Shown here: positions 19,794 through 27,304 of the stretch, piece after piece
Layout: each line of letters starts with the position of its first letter
How positions within the stretch are numbered: the first letter of the stretch is position 1
Assembly: GCA_963742865.1 (NCBI GenBank)
Contig: CAVUNW010000024.1
Coordinates: 62,001-126,000 of the forward strand
Source of the DNA: Bog-532 sp963742865
GTDB lineage: Bacteria; Actinomycetota; Actinomycetes; Streptosporangiales; Streptosporangiaceae
Direction of reading: 5' to 3'
Length of the DNA: 64,000 nt
Notes under the pieces: generated by a model
Told to the model about the DNA's origin: nothing
Database searches by the model: none
The model's input: only the letters and a program-made list of their open reading frames with translations
Position numbers and translations under genes: made by a program

Positions 19794-20546
19794 GTGGATG
19801 AGGATGAACAGCGAGCGCACGAGCTCCGGGAGCTGAGCGCGCAGATGGCCCGGGTGAAGGAGAAGACACGGCCGTGGAAGGAGACGATCGCGCTCGCCCT
19901 CGCGATCACCGCGGCCGCGGTGTCGGTCAACGCGACCTCGATCTTCTCCGGGGTGATACCCAACAAATTCGCCCTCGAGACGGTGCGATACGCCCTCGCC
20001 GTTGTCTTCTTCGTGCTGGCGATGACCGCCGTGCTGGGCATCTCGGGCAAGGTCCGGGCCTTCTTCGAGCCGCGGGTCGGATCGGCGCACGCCGCGGTGA
20101 TGCGCTACACGCTGCTGCTGGTCGGCATCGTCGTCACCCTGATCATCACGCTGCAACTGTGCCAGATCCCGATCGCCCAGCTCCTCCTCGGCACCGCCGT
20201 GACCAGCGTGATCATCGGCATCGCGGCCCAGCAGTCGCTGTCGAACATCTTCGCCGGGATGGTCCTGCTGCTGTCCCGGCCGTTCCGCGTCGGCGACCCG
20301 ATCGAGCTGCGAGCGGGTGCGCTCGGCGGCCAGCTGCAGGGCGTCGTCACGGAGATCGGCATCACCTACATCCGGCTGGACACCGGCGACACCGTCATGT
20401 CCGTGCCGAACTCCCAGGTCCTGGCCGCAGCCGTCGGCCCCCTCCCCCGCCACCCGGAAGAACCCGCCCCTGCGCCCCAGCCGGTCCCCGTCCCGGAAGC
20501 GGAAAATCCGGCCACCCGCCCCCCCGGCACCGGCGCCCATGCGTAG
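19794..20546 (+). CDS. Small-conductance mechanosensitive channel, MscS family
   Basis: 250 residues from the GTG at 19794, preceded by gaagggaggaagc. A charged N-terminal helix of ~30 residues precedes three hydrophobic segments (about 31-50, 66-85 and 103-150). The third leads into IAAQQSLSNIFAGMVLLLSRPFRVGD, the MscS pore and beta-domain junction, then GVVTEIGITYIRL and VMSVPNSQVL. The C-terminus is Pro/Ala-rich and shorter than in E. coli MscS. Probably releases solutes during hypo-osmotic shock. Confidence 0.9.
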   Translation: MDEDEQRAHELRELSAQMARVKEKTRPWKETIALALAITAAAVSVNATSIFSGVIPNKFALETVRYALAVVFFVLAMTAVLGISGKVRAFFEPRVGSAHAAVMRYTLLLVGIVVTLIITLQLCQIPIAQLLLGTAVTSVIIGIAAQQSLSNIFAGMVLLLSRPFRVGDPIELRAGALGGQLQGVVTEIGITYIRLDTGDTVMSVPNSQVLAAAVGPLPRHPEEPAPAPQPVPVPEAENPATRPPGTGAHA

Positions 20547-20601
20547 GCTGGCCCGGGTTTTGCTCTAGCGGCCATCGCCGCGGGCTGCGGTGAGTCGCTC
20601 A

Positions 20602-20711
20602 TACCGGCCCAACGAACCGGGCCTTGGGCCCGGTGAGCGGCCGGTGTCTCGGCGAGGTACCACCGCGCGGGCGCGGAGCGCATGCGGCGGGTCCGGGGGT
20701 CGTCCCCCCGG
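20602..20711 (-). repeat. Composite palindromic element, copy 1
   Basis: Read on the minus strand: a palindrome CCGGG(G)..acga..CCCCCGG (20693-20711), an Arg-codon-like gccgcatgcgctccgcgccc stretch, then ctcgccgagacaccggccgc followed by the hairpin ACCGGGCC/GGCCCGGT (20616-20634). The same order and most bases recur on the plus strand at 42904-43012. On the plus strand the hairpin may also terminate mscS. Confidence 0.7.
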
Positions 20712-20721
20712 GCTAACACAA

Positions 20722-20766
20722 CAAAAGGCCCAGTGGCCGCGAGCTATGCTCGTCGGCACACTGGGC
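20722..20766 (-). terminator. Minus-strand hairpin with T-rich tail
   Basis: GGCCCAGTG (20758-20766 complement) pairs with CACTGGGCC and is followed on the minus strand by ttttgttgtgtt. This fits the 3' end of a transcript coming from the 21.2-22.5 kb gene or from a separate small RNA. Confidence 0.6.
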
Positions 20767-20936
20767 CTAGGCCTTAAGGCCGGTGCGGAGGTCGCCTCCT
20801 CGGCGAGCGGCACAACGCGGCTCCAGCCGAACGGTATTCCGCGAAGGCTATTTTGGATGCGGCCCGGGGCACTCAGCCGCACCGACCAAACATCGGCAAC
20901 GCGGTCCCCCGGCCGCACCTGTTGCCCGTTCCCGGC
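20728..20936 (-). repeat. Tandem structured unit, copy 1
   Basis: Unit made of a hairpin CCCAGTG/CACTGGG (20728-20766), a 106-bp core (20782-20887) and a second stem GGCAAC/GTTGCC (about 20894-20926). The core is 100 of 106 bases identical to that of copy 2, 250 bp away. Within the core GGTGCGG can pair with CCGCACC and GGAGG with CCTCC. No known RNA family or protein was recognised. Confidence 0.7.
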
Positions 20937-20970
20937 GATATTTCTGCGGAGAGCGGGGCCATCAGCCGAA

Positions 20971-21187
20971 GGGCCCAGCGGCAGGCAAACGAACGCTTGC
21001 TCACACGCTGGGCCCAACGACCTAAGGGGCTGGTGCGGAGGTCGCCTCCACGGCGAGTGGCACAACGCGGCTCCAGCCGGACGGTATTCCGAGAAGGCTA
21101 TTTTGGTTGCGGCCCGGGGCACTCAGCCGCACCAACCGAAGACTAGGAACGCGGTCCCCCGCCCCACTGTTCCCCGTTCCGGGATTT
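20971..21187 (-). repeat. Tandem structured unit, copy 2
   Basis: Same architecture: hairpin GGGCCCAGCG/CGCTGGGCCC (20971-21015), core 21032-21137 and stem GGAAC/GTTCC (about 21147-21174). Paired changes relative to copy 1 (T-A to C-G in the first hairpin, an extra C-G pair present or absent in the last stem) support real base pairing. It ends three bases before the stop codon of the repeat-rich gene on the minus strand. Confidence 0.7.
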
Positions 21188-21189
21188 TT

Positions 21190-22497
21190 TCAGGAACGGC
21201 CGCGGGGTGCGCGCGGTTCCGGGCGGCCGGGCGGCACGCCGTACGGGTGCGAACCGGCGCGCTCATCGTCCGGGTAGCCGGGCCCGCGGGCACCGTCCGG
21301 ATACACCGACTGGAATGGGTCGTCGGTGTACCGCGGGCCGGGGGGCTCCCCCGGGTACGGGGCGGGCTCGTCCCGGTACGACGGCGGGTACTGGTCGTCC
21401 CGGTAGGAGGGCGGCCGCTCGCCGCGGTAGCCGAGCCCGAGCGGGTCGTCGCCGTAGGGGCCGGGGTTCCGGTGCCCGGGCAGCGACTGGTCGCGCGCGC
21501 TGTCCGGGGCCCGGTCGCCAGCCCGGTCAGCAGGCCGGTAGGCGGGATAGCCACCGGACCCGAGCGGGTCGTCGCGGTAGGCGGGCGCTCCGAGGGGGCC
21601 GTCACGGTAGGCGGGCGGCGGGCTGCTGTCCCGGTAGACCGGCGGCCCGTCATCGGCATAGCCGGGGAACGAGCCACCCAGGCTCTCCGCGGGCCGGTCC
21701 CGCCCGCCGGACCGGTCACCGCCGGACCGGTCAGCAGGCCGGTAGGCCGGATAACCGCCCGACCCGAGCGGGTCGTCGCCGTAGGGGCCGGGGTTCCGGT
21801 GCCCGGGCAGCGACTGGTCGCCCGCGCTGTCCGGGGCCCGGTCGCCAGCCCGGTCAGCAGGCCGGTAGGCGGGATAGCCACCGGACCCGAGCGGGTCGTC
21901 GCGGTAGGCGGGCGCTCCGAGGGGGCCGTCGCGGTAGGCGGGCGGCGGGCTGCTGTCCCGGTAGACCGGCGGCCCGTCATCGGCATAGCCGGGGAACGAG
22001 CCACCCAGGCTCTCCGCGGGCCGGTCCCGCCCGCCGGACCGGTCACCGCCGGACCGGTCAGCAGGCCGGTAGGCCGGGTAGCCGCCCGACCCGAGCGGGT
22101 CCTCCCGGTAGGAGGGCTCAGCCGGGCTCATGGACCGGAATTCCCCGGTGACGGGCGCGATCTGGCCCGTCGCGTAGTCGGGGAAGCTGGCTACCGCCGG
22201 CATCGAGTCGGTGGACGCGGCGGTAAGACCGCGGCGCTGCCGCTCGGCACCAGGATCACGCGACTCACCCGCGGGCAGGGCTGCTCCGCGCGGCCCGCGC
22301 TGCAGAGCCTCCACCATGCGCGGCAGGTCATCGATGGGCAGCCGGAACGTCCCCGTACAGGTGCCTCCCTGCCAGATACTGAAGACCGCCACGCCGGTGT
22401 CGGAGTACCAGCTGAGACGCATGCTGCGGGAGCTGCCGCGCACGTCGAAGAAGACTTCGCCGAGCCGGGGCAGTGGGGCTGCGTCGGACGCTGACAT
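21190..22497 (-). CDS. Repeat-rich hypothetical protein
   Basis: About 435 residues from ATG 22497 (MSASDAAPLPRLGEVFFD); a second ATG lies nine bases upstream. The first ~75 residues form a compact domain with VFFDVRGSSRSMRLSWYSD and VAVFSIWQGGTCTGTFRLPIDDL, which I have seen in actinobacterial proteins of unknown function and which ends in VEALQRG. The rest is low-complexity, rich in Tyr, Arg, Asp, Gly and Pro, and includes two almost identical 109-residue units with SGGYPAYRPADR, GGSFPGYADDGPPVYRD and GAPAYRDDPLG motifs. The tail is likely disordered and could mediate multivalent contacts. No membrane segment or signal peptide. Confidence 0.7.
   Translation of the reverse strand: MSASDAAPLPRLGEVFFDVRGSSRSMRLSWYSDTGVAVFSIWQGGTCTGTFRLPIDDLPRMVEALQRGPRGAALPAGESRDPGAERQRRGLTAASTDSMPAVASFPDYATGQIAPVTGEFRSMSPAEPSYREDPLGSGGYPAYRPADRSGGDRSGGRDRPAESLGGSFPGYADDGPPVYRDSSPPPAYRDGPLGAPAYRDDPLGSGGYPAYRPADRAGDRAPDSAGDQSLPGHRNPGPYGDDPLGSGGYPAYRPADRSGGDRSGGRDRPAESLGGSFPGYADDGPPVYRDSSPPPAYRDGPLGAPAYRDDPLGSGGYPAYRPADRAGDRAPDSARDQSLPGHRNPGPYGDDPLGLGYRGERPPSYRDDQYPPSYRDEPAPYPGEPPGPRYTDDPFQSVYPDGARGPGYPDDERAGSHPYGVPPGRPEPRAPRGRS
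21441..22094. repeat. Two 327-bp tandem repeats inside the coding sequence
   Basis: The period is fixed by identical landmarks such as gtaggggccggggttccggt at 21454 and 21781. Copies differ at only a few bases and keep the frame (327 = 3 x 109), so the duplication looks recent or is kept uniform by conversion. Confidence 0.85.
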
Positions 22498-22915
22498 GGA
22501 GCCCATGGTGGCGTGCGGCACTGCCTTTGTCCAGTTCGTTACCGGACTTGGTGGAGCCTGAAAAAACTGCTGGTCACGAGATGCGGTTAATTACCGGCCC
22601 CGGCTGCGCGGACGAGATCACTGATGGCATGATTGTCGCCGGGCTCGTTTACGTCGGCGTCATGAGAGATCGAGCAAGGACCGTGACGCTCGCGCTAGCC
22701 GTTTGGCAGATAACTGCGCCGCCTGGTAACGCCGCTGTTCCGGCACGGGGTGATCCACGCCCGGGAACATTACGGCGATAGTACGCGTTGCATGAATCGA
22801 CGGGCGGATGGCCGCGCGCAGCACGGTCTGTCCGCGTGTCCACGAGCCAGACACGAACACTTCCTAAAGATGTCCTGTAAGCAAGTCTAAGAAACAAATA
22901 GAGGTGATTGGTCCC
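22498..22915. other. Divergent intergenic region
   Basis: Lies between the repeat-rich gene (minus) and the WhiB-family gene (plus). Apart from the ECF-type promoter candidate at 22764 I see no gene, tRNA or strong hairpin in it. Confidence 0.6.
22764..22789 (+). promoter_or_regulatory. ECF-sigma-type promoter candidate for the WhiB gene
   Basis: GGAAC, 18 nt, GTT. The spacing and boxes resemble SigR/SigE-class actinobacterial promoters. Distance to the start codon is about 127 nt, leaving a long leader. Confidence 0.4.
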
Positions 22916-23215
22916 ATGTCTCAGGTGCGTCGGCAGTCGGCTGTGCTTCCCCGCCCCAACTGGGGCTGGCAGGATGCTGCTGCGTGCCGCGAGGAGGATC
23001 TTATCCTCTTCTTCGGTCCTGACGGTGAGCGCCAGCCGGAGCGTGAGATCCGCGAGCGCAAGGCCAAGGCCGTATGCGCCGATTGCCCGGTCCGGGTTGA
23101 GTGCCTGAACTACGCGCTGTCGCGGCCGGAGAAGTACGGCGTCTGGGGCGGGCTCAACGAGGAAGAGCGCGCCGCCGAACGCCGGCGCCGGATGCGCCGC
23201 GCTAACGCCGCCTGA
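22916..23215 (+). CDS. WhiB-family iron-sulfur transcription regulator
   Basis: 99 residues from ATG 22916, with agaggtga as ribosome site; the GTG at 22904 would put the start inside that site. Four cysteines C24, C54, C57 and C63 form the [4Fe-4S] ligand set, followed by the GVWGGLNEEER turn and an Arg-rich C-terminus that binds DNA with the sigma factor. Members respond to redox or NO and control development or resistance. The exact subclass (wbl paralogue) cannot be told from this sequence alone. Followed by a strong terminator. Confidence 0.93.
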   Translation: MSQVRRQSAVLPRPNWGWQDAAACREEDLILFFGPDGERQPEREIRERKAKAVCADCPVRVECLNYALSRPEKYGVWGGLNEEERAAERRRRMRRANAA

Positions 23216-23252
23216 CGGCTTCACTCTCCAGACCAGCGATTCGTATCGAGCA

Positions 23253-23303
23253 ATCCCCGCCGCACCGGCCGGAAGCCCCGGCACCGCGGCGGGGATTTCC
23301 TTT
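23253..23303 (+). terminator. Terminator after the WhiB gene
   Basis: ATCCCCGCCGC pairs with GCGGCGGGGAT (23286-23296) around a second inner hairpin, followed by TTCCTTT. Confidence 0.75.
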
Positions 23304-23327
23304 GGCCCGGCGGGGACCATGTGTGGC

Positions 23328-24032
23328 CTACGTGGCCTCGGTGCGGGCCCTGGCCTGAGCCAGCAGCGACAGCACGTCGGCGTCACTGAGCTGGCCGAAG
23401 ACCGTATACCACTGGCCCACCGACCGGAAGGCGGCCGGGCTGGCCAGCAGCACCACCTCGTCCGCCTCCCGCTGCATCTGCGTGACCGCCGCACGGGGGG
23501 CCACCGGCACAGCCAGGATGACGTGGGCGGCTCCGCGGGCGCGAACGGCGCGCAGCGCGGCCCGCGCCGTCACGCCGGTGGCCAGGCCGTCATCGACGAC
23601 CACGACCAGCCGGCCGGTGACGTCCGGGGGCGGCCGTCCGCCCCGGTAGACGCGTACGCGCCGGGCCAGCTCCTCGCGTTCGCGTTCGGCCGTGGCCCGA
23701 AGGTCAGCCACATCCAGGCCGATCGCGGCCAGCAGCGCGTGATCGTAAACGGGCTCGCCGCCCTCGGCGATCGCGCCCAGCCCGAGTTCCGGCCGGGGCG
23801 GGTAACCGATCTTCCGGGTGACCAGCACGTCCAGAGGCGCCTCCAGGCTGCTGGCCACCCCGGCGCCCACCGCGACGCCGCCGCGCGGCAGCGCCAGGAC
23901 CAGCGGGGGGAGCCCACCGCCCGGCCCGGGGGCCGGGCGGAGCTCTTCCCGGAGCCGCGCGCCGAGCAGCTGCCCGGCCACCAGCCGGTCCGGGAACGGG
24001 AGCGCACTGCGCCGATGCGCTGGGCCTGTCAT
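23328..24032 (-). CDS. Phosphoribosyltransferase domain protein
   Basis: 234 residues with a type I phosphoribosyltransferase fold. VVVVDDGLATGVTARAALRAV is the PRPP-binding loop, preceded by LPRGGVAVGAGVA and LVTRKIGYP, a combination typical of the stand-alone PRTases often found next to erythromycin-esterase or dienelactone hydrolase domains. No partner domain is present here. Substrate not assigned. The ATG at 24032 is in good context but has no clear ribosome site. Transcribed away from the WhiB gene and convergent to it. Confidence 0.85.
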   Translation of the reverse strand: MTGPAHRRSALPFPDRLVAGQLLGARLREELRPAPGPGGGLPPLVLALPRGGVAVGAGVASSLEAPLDVLVTRKIGYPPRPELGLGAIAEGGEPVYDHALLAAIGLDVADLRATAEREREELARRVRVYRGGRPPPDVTGRLVVVVDDGLATGVTARAALRAVRARGAAHVILAVPVAPRAAVTQMQREADEVVLLASPAAFRSVGQWYTVFGQLSDADVLSLLAQARARTEAT

Positions 24033-24103
24033 GGGATCGGACCCGTCATGGGATCACCCGGATTCCTGTCACCGCATATAAAAGAAAGCGAGAAGATAAC
24101 CGC

Positions 24104-24226
24104 ATGATCTGCGTTCCGTGCCGGGAGCGCCACCATGAGGACTGTCCCGGCGGCACCTGGTGTGATTGTCAGCACCTTCCGCCCCGCGAAACCGAGCCGC
24201 CGATGGGCTGGATCCGCCAGGGCTGA
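24104..24226 (+). CDS. 40-residue Cys-rich small protein
   Basis: ATG 24104 with purine-rich gagaag upstream; MICVPCRERHHEDCPGGTWC begins the protein and DCQH follows. Cysteines at 3, 6, 14, 20 and 22 with histidines at 10, 11 and 24 look like a zinc-binding knuckle. I recall similar short CxxC...CPGGTWCDCQH proteins in other actinobacteria, always unnamed. It lies about 200 bp before the sulfite-assimilation leader, on the same strand. Confidence 0.6.
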   Translation: MICVPCRERHHEDCPGGTWCDCQHLPPRETEPPMGWIRQG

Positions 24227-24428
24227 GCCCCGGGCCGACCCCCCGGACTGGGCCGCCCGGAATGTCACAATGCCGTAAATCCCGGGCCTGGCGCCCCGGA
24301 GCGGAATAACCGGGGCCAACCGCCGCGTTTTGGCCTGCGTGATGTCACACGAGCGTGCGACCCGGGCCGCGGCCCGGATATCCAGTGCCGCATGGACAGG
24401 CGGTGCAGGCGCGTGTGATGCTATTGGT

Positions 24429-24515
24429 GTGAGCGCCGTGGATCCATTGCTTGTCGCACGCAGGCACGTCGACCTGCTGCGCGTCCGCAGCGCCATCTGT
24501 CTGCCCGCCCGCTGA
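24429..24515 (+). CDS. Cysteine-containing leader peptide of the sulfite-assimilation operon
   Basis: 28 residues from GTG 24429: MSAVDPLLVARRHVDLLRVR followed by SAICLPAR. The RRHVDLxRVxSAxC pattern is that of the short leader peptides annotated upstream of actinobacterial sulfur-assimilation genes. The single Cys codon near the end is where ribosome stalling would report cysteinyl-tRNA shortage. About 120 nt downstream, gggtgtgct/agcaccc (24634-24653) can form a bulged hairpin before sir. Role as attenuator is inferred by family resemblance. Confidence 0.65.
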   Translation: MSAVDPLLVARRHVDLLRVRSAICLPAR

Positions 24516-24705
24516 CCACTTGCCCGTGACGTAAACCGGGCGCGTGTCGCGGAACCGGGCGTGCATCCCCGGACTGACCCGCCGCAACCGGCCACGCAAA
24601 GCCGGCTGGCGATGAATCAGGCCAGTACCGGGAGGGTGTGCTTCTCAGCACCCTTGCCTCCGGCCTCCGGGCACGTGCTCCTGAGAGCCGAAGGACACCA
24701 GCTGC

Positions 24706-26394
24706 ATGCCACCGAGCACCGCTAAGCGCACTCCCCGTCGCGCCCGCGGCGAAGGCCAGTGGGCGCTCGGCTACCGCGAGCCGCTCAACAAGAACGAAGA
24801 GAACAAGAAGAACGACGACGGGCTGAACGTCCGCCAGCGGATCATCGACATCTACTCCAAGCAAGGGTTCGACTCGATCGATCCTGCTGACCTGCGCGGC
24901 CGGTTCCGCTGGTTCGGCCTGTACACGCAGCGCAAGCCGGGCATCGACGGCGGCAAGACCGCCGTCCTGGAGCCCGAGGAACTCGACGACCGCTACTTCA
25001 TGCTCCGGGTCCGCATCGACGGCGGCCAGCTCAGCACCGAGCAGCTGCACGTGATCGGTGACATCTCCCGCCGGTTCGCCCGCGGCACCGCCGACGTCAC
25101 CGACCGGCAGAACATCCAGCTGCACTGGATCGAGATCGGATGCGTTCCCGAAATCTGGGAGCTGCTCGAATCGGTGGGCCTGTCGACCACCGAGGCCTGC
25201 GGCGACACCCCGCGGGTCATCCTGGGCTGCCCGCTGGCCGGGCTCGACGACGACGAGATCCTCGACGCGACGCCGCAGATCGAGGAGGTCCAGCGCCGCT
25301 ACATCGGCGACGCGGCCTTCTCCAACCTGCCGCGCAAGTTCAAGTCCGTGATGAGCGGCTGCCCCGCGCAGTGCACGGTGCACGAGATCAACGACGTCGC
25401 CTTCGTCGGCGTGCGGTCGGCGAACGGTGAAACCGGCTACGACCTGTGGGTCGGCGGCGGCCTGTCCACCAACCCGATGATCGGCAAGCGGCTGGGCGCG
25501 TTCGTGCGGCCGGAGCAGGTCGCGGAGGTGTGGGCGGGCGTCGTCTCGGTGTTCCGCGACTACGGCTACCGGCGGCTCCGGCACCGGGCCCGGATCAAGT
25601 TCCTGGTCGCCGACTGGGGCCCGGAGCGATTCCGTGAGGTCCTGGAGAAGGAGTACCTCGGGTACGCCCTCCCGGACGGCCCGGCGCCGGGTACCCCGCG
25701 CGGGGGGGTCCGGGACCACATCGGCGTGCACCCGCAGCGCGACGGCCTTTCCTACGTCGGCTTCGCCCCGCGGGTCGGGCGGCTGAACGCCGACGCCCTG
25801 GACGCGATCGCCGATCTGGCCGCCCGCTACGGCAGCGGCCGGGTACGGACCACCACCGAGCAGAAGATGGTCATCCTGGACGTGCCCACGGACCGCGTCG
25901 ACGGCCTGGTCGCCGACCTGGAGGCCGCTGACCTGCAGGTCAACCCGAGCGCCTTCCGGCGGCACACGATGGCGTGCACCGGGATCGAGTTCTGCAAGCT
26001 AGCGATCGTGGAGACCAAGCAGCGCGCCATGGACCTGATCAGCGAACTGGAGCAGCGGCTGCCGGGCTTCGCCGACCCGGTCACCATCAACGTGAACGGC
26101 TGCCCGAACTCCTGCGCCCGGATCCAGACCGCCGACATCGGGCTGAAGGGCTCGCTCGTCACCGGGCCGGACGGCCAGCAGGTGGAGGGCTTCCAGATCC
26201 ACCTGGGCGGCAGCCTGGGCGGCGGTGACGGATCGGCGTCAGGTTTCGGCCGGAAGGTCAGGGGCCTGAAGACGACGGCCGACAATCTTCCCGACTACGT
26301 GGAACGGGTTCTCAGCCGCTTTGCAGCCGGCAAGGAGCCAGGTGAGACGTTCGCGCAGTGGACTGTAAGGGCAAGCGACGAGGAGCTGTCATGA
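24706..26394 (+). CDS. Ferredoxin-dependent assimilatory sulfite (or nitrite) reductase
   Basis: 562 residues. Six-electron reduction of sulfite to sulfide using siroheme and [4Fe-4S]. Cluster ligands are C424 and C430 (ACTGIEFCK) and C466 and C470 (NGCPNSC). ADVTDRQNIQLHWI and FKSVMSGCPAQC are further siroheme-reductase motifs. The ATG at 24706 has aagga upstream. Company with cysH and a sirohydrochlorin chelatase makes sulfite the likely substrate. First structural gene of a four-gene operon with ATGA/GTGA overlaps. Confidence 0.92.
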   Translation: MPPSTAKRTPRRARGEGQWALGYREPLNKNEENKKNDDGLNVRQRIIDIYSKQGFDSIDPADLRGRFRWFGLYTQRKPGIDGGKTAVLEPEELDDRYFMLRVRIDGGQLSTEQLHVIGDISRRFARGTADVTDRQNIQLHWIEIGCVPEIWELLESVGLSTTEACGDTPRVILGCPLAGLDDDEILDATPQIEEVQRRYIGDAAFSNLPRKFKSVMSGCPAQCTVHEINDVAFVGVRSANGETGYDLWVGGGLSTNPMIGKRLGAFVRPEQVAEVWAGVVSVFRDYGYRRLRHRARIKFLVADWGPERFREVLEKEYLGYALPDGPAPGTPRGGVRDHIGVHPQRDGLSYVGFAPRVGRLNADALDAIADLAARYGSGRVRTTTEQKMVILDVPTDRVDGLVADLEAADLQVNPSAFRRHTMACTGIEFCKLAIVETKQRAMDLISELEQRLPGFADPVTINVNGCPNSCARIQTADIGLKGSLVTGPDGQQVEGFQIHLGGSLGGGDGSASGFGRKVRGLKTTADNLPDYVERVLSRFAAGKEPGETFAQWTVRASDEELS

Positions 26395-26546
26395 CCAGCC
26401 ACACGGGCCGGGCCGTTCCCTTCTACTGCCCGTACTGCGGTGAGGAAGACCTCGAGCCCCAGGGCGCAGCGGACGGTGACTGGCACTGCCGTAGCTGCAC
26501 CCGCAGCTTCCAGCTACGTTTCGCCGGAATAGGAGCGGCCCTGTGA
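26391..26546 (+). CDS. Small zinc-ribbon protein of the sulfite operon
   Basis: 51 residues from ATG 26391, which overlaps the sir stop. Two CxxC pairs (FYCPYCGEEDLE and WHCRSCTRSFQLRF) form a zinc ribbon. It overlaps cysH by GTGA. Small proteins of this type sit in the same slot in other actinobacterial sulfite operons as far as I remember; function is not known. An electron-carrier, metal-handling or regulatory role can only be guessed. Confidence 0.8.
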   Translation: MTSHTGRAVPFYCPYCGEEDLEPQGAADGDWHCRSCTRSFQLRFAGIGAAL

Positions 26547-27304
26547 GTTCCGCGGCAACAATTACCAGTGAGCCTGTGGTCGATGCGCACGTGGTAGGTA
26601 AAGCTGTCCAGCAGGAGGAACCGCACCGTATGGAGCAGATCGTCGAGCGTGCCGCTGAGGAACTGGCCGATGCGTCCGCGGACGATATCCTCCGCTGGGC
26701 CACGCAGACCTTCGGGGAGCGCATCTGCGTCACGTCCTCGATGACCGACGCGGTGATCATCCATATGGCCTCGGCCATCGCGCCGGGCATCGACGTCGTC
26801 TTCCTCGACACCGGCTACCACTTCGCCGAGACCATCGGCACCCGGGACGCGGTCTCCGCCGTCTACCCGGTCAACCTGATCAACGTCACGCCGTCCCGCA
26901 CGGTGGCCGAGCAGGACGCAGAACTCGGCCCGCGGCTCTACGGCCGCAACCCGGACCTGTGCTGCTACCTGCGCAAGGTGGAGCCGCTGGAGCGGGCGCT
27001 CAGCCGGTACGACGCCTGGATCACCGGGGTGCGCCGGGACGAGACCGTGGAGCGCCGCGAGGCCCGCGTCGTGGAGTGGGATGGCCGCCGCGAGATGGTC
27101 AAGGTCAACCCGATCGCCGGCTGGTCCGCCAAGCAGGTCGACGACTACATCGCCGACAACGGCATCCTGGTCAACCCGCTGGTGTACGACGGCTACCCGT
27201 CGATCGGCTGCGCTACCTGCACGCGCCAGGTCGCCCCGGGAGAGAACCCGCGCAACGGACGGTGGGCCGGGACCGGGAAGACCGAGTGCGGCATTCACCT
27301 CTGA
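26543..27304 (+). CDS. cysH: Phosphoadenylyl/adenylyl-sulfate reductase
   Basis: 253 residues from GTG 26543. Reduces APS (or PAPS) to sulfite. The cluster cysteines C140-C141 (DLCCYLRK) and C223/C226 (IGCATC) mark the iron-sulfur, APS-preferring type; the catalytic ECGIHL Cys is C249. VTSSMTDAVIIHM is the nucleotide-binding PP-loop region. Directly coupled to the zinc-ribbon gene upstream. Confidence 0.93.
   Translation: MSSAATITSEPVVDAHVVGKAVQQEEPHRMEQIVERAAEELADASADDILRWATQTFGERICVTSSMTDAVIIHMASAIAPGIDVVFLDTGYHFAETIGTRDAVSAVYPVNLINVTPSRTVAEQDAELGPRLYGRNPDLCCYLRKVEPLERALSRYDAWITGVRRDETVERREARVVEWDGRREMVKVNPIAGWSAKQVDDYIADNGILVNPLVYDGYPSIGCATCTRQVAPGENPRNGRWAGTGKTECGIHL

Noticed and set aside
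20640..20675. GGTGGTACC on the minus strand, resembling a T-box antiterminator motif
   Set aside because: No stem I, specifier loop or downstream biosynthetic gene, and the sequence belongs to the composite palindromic repeat that recurs at 42.9 kb.
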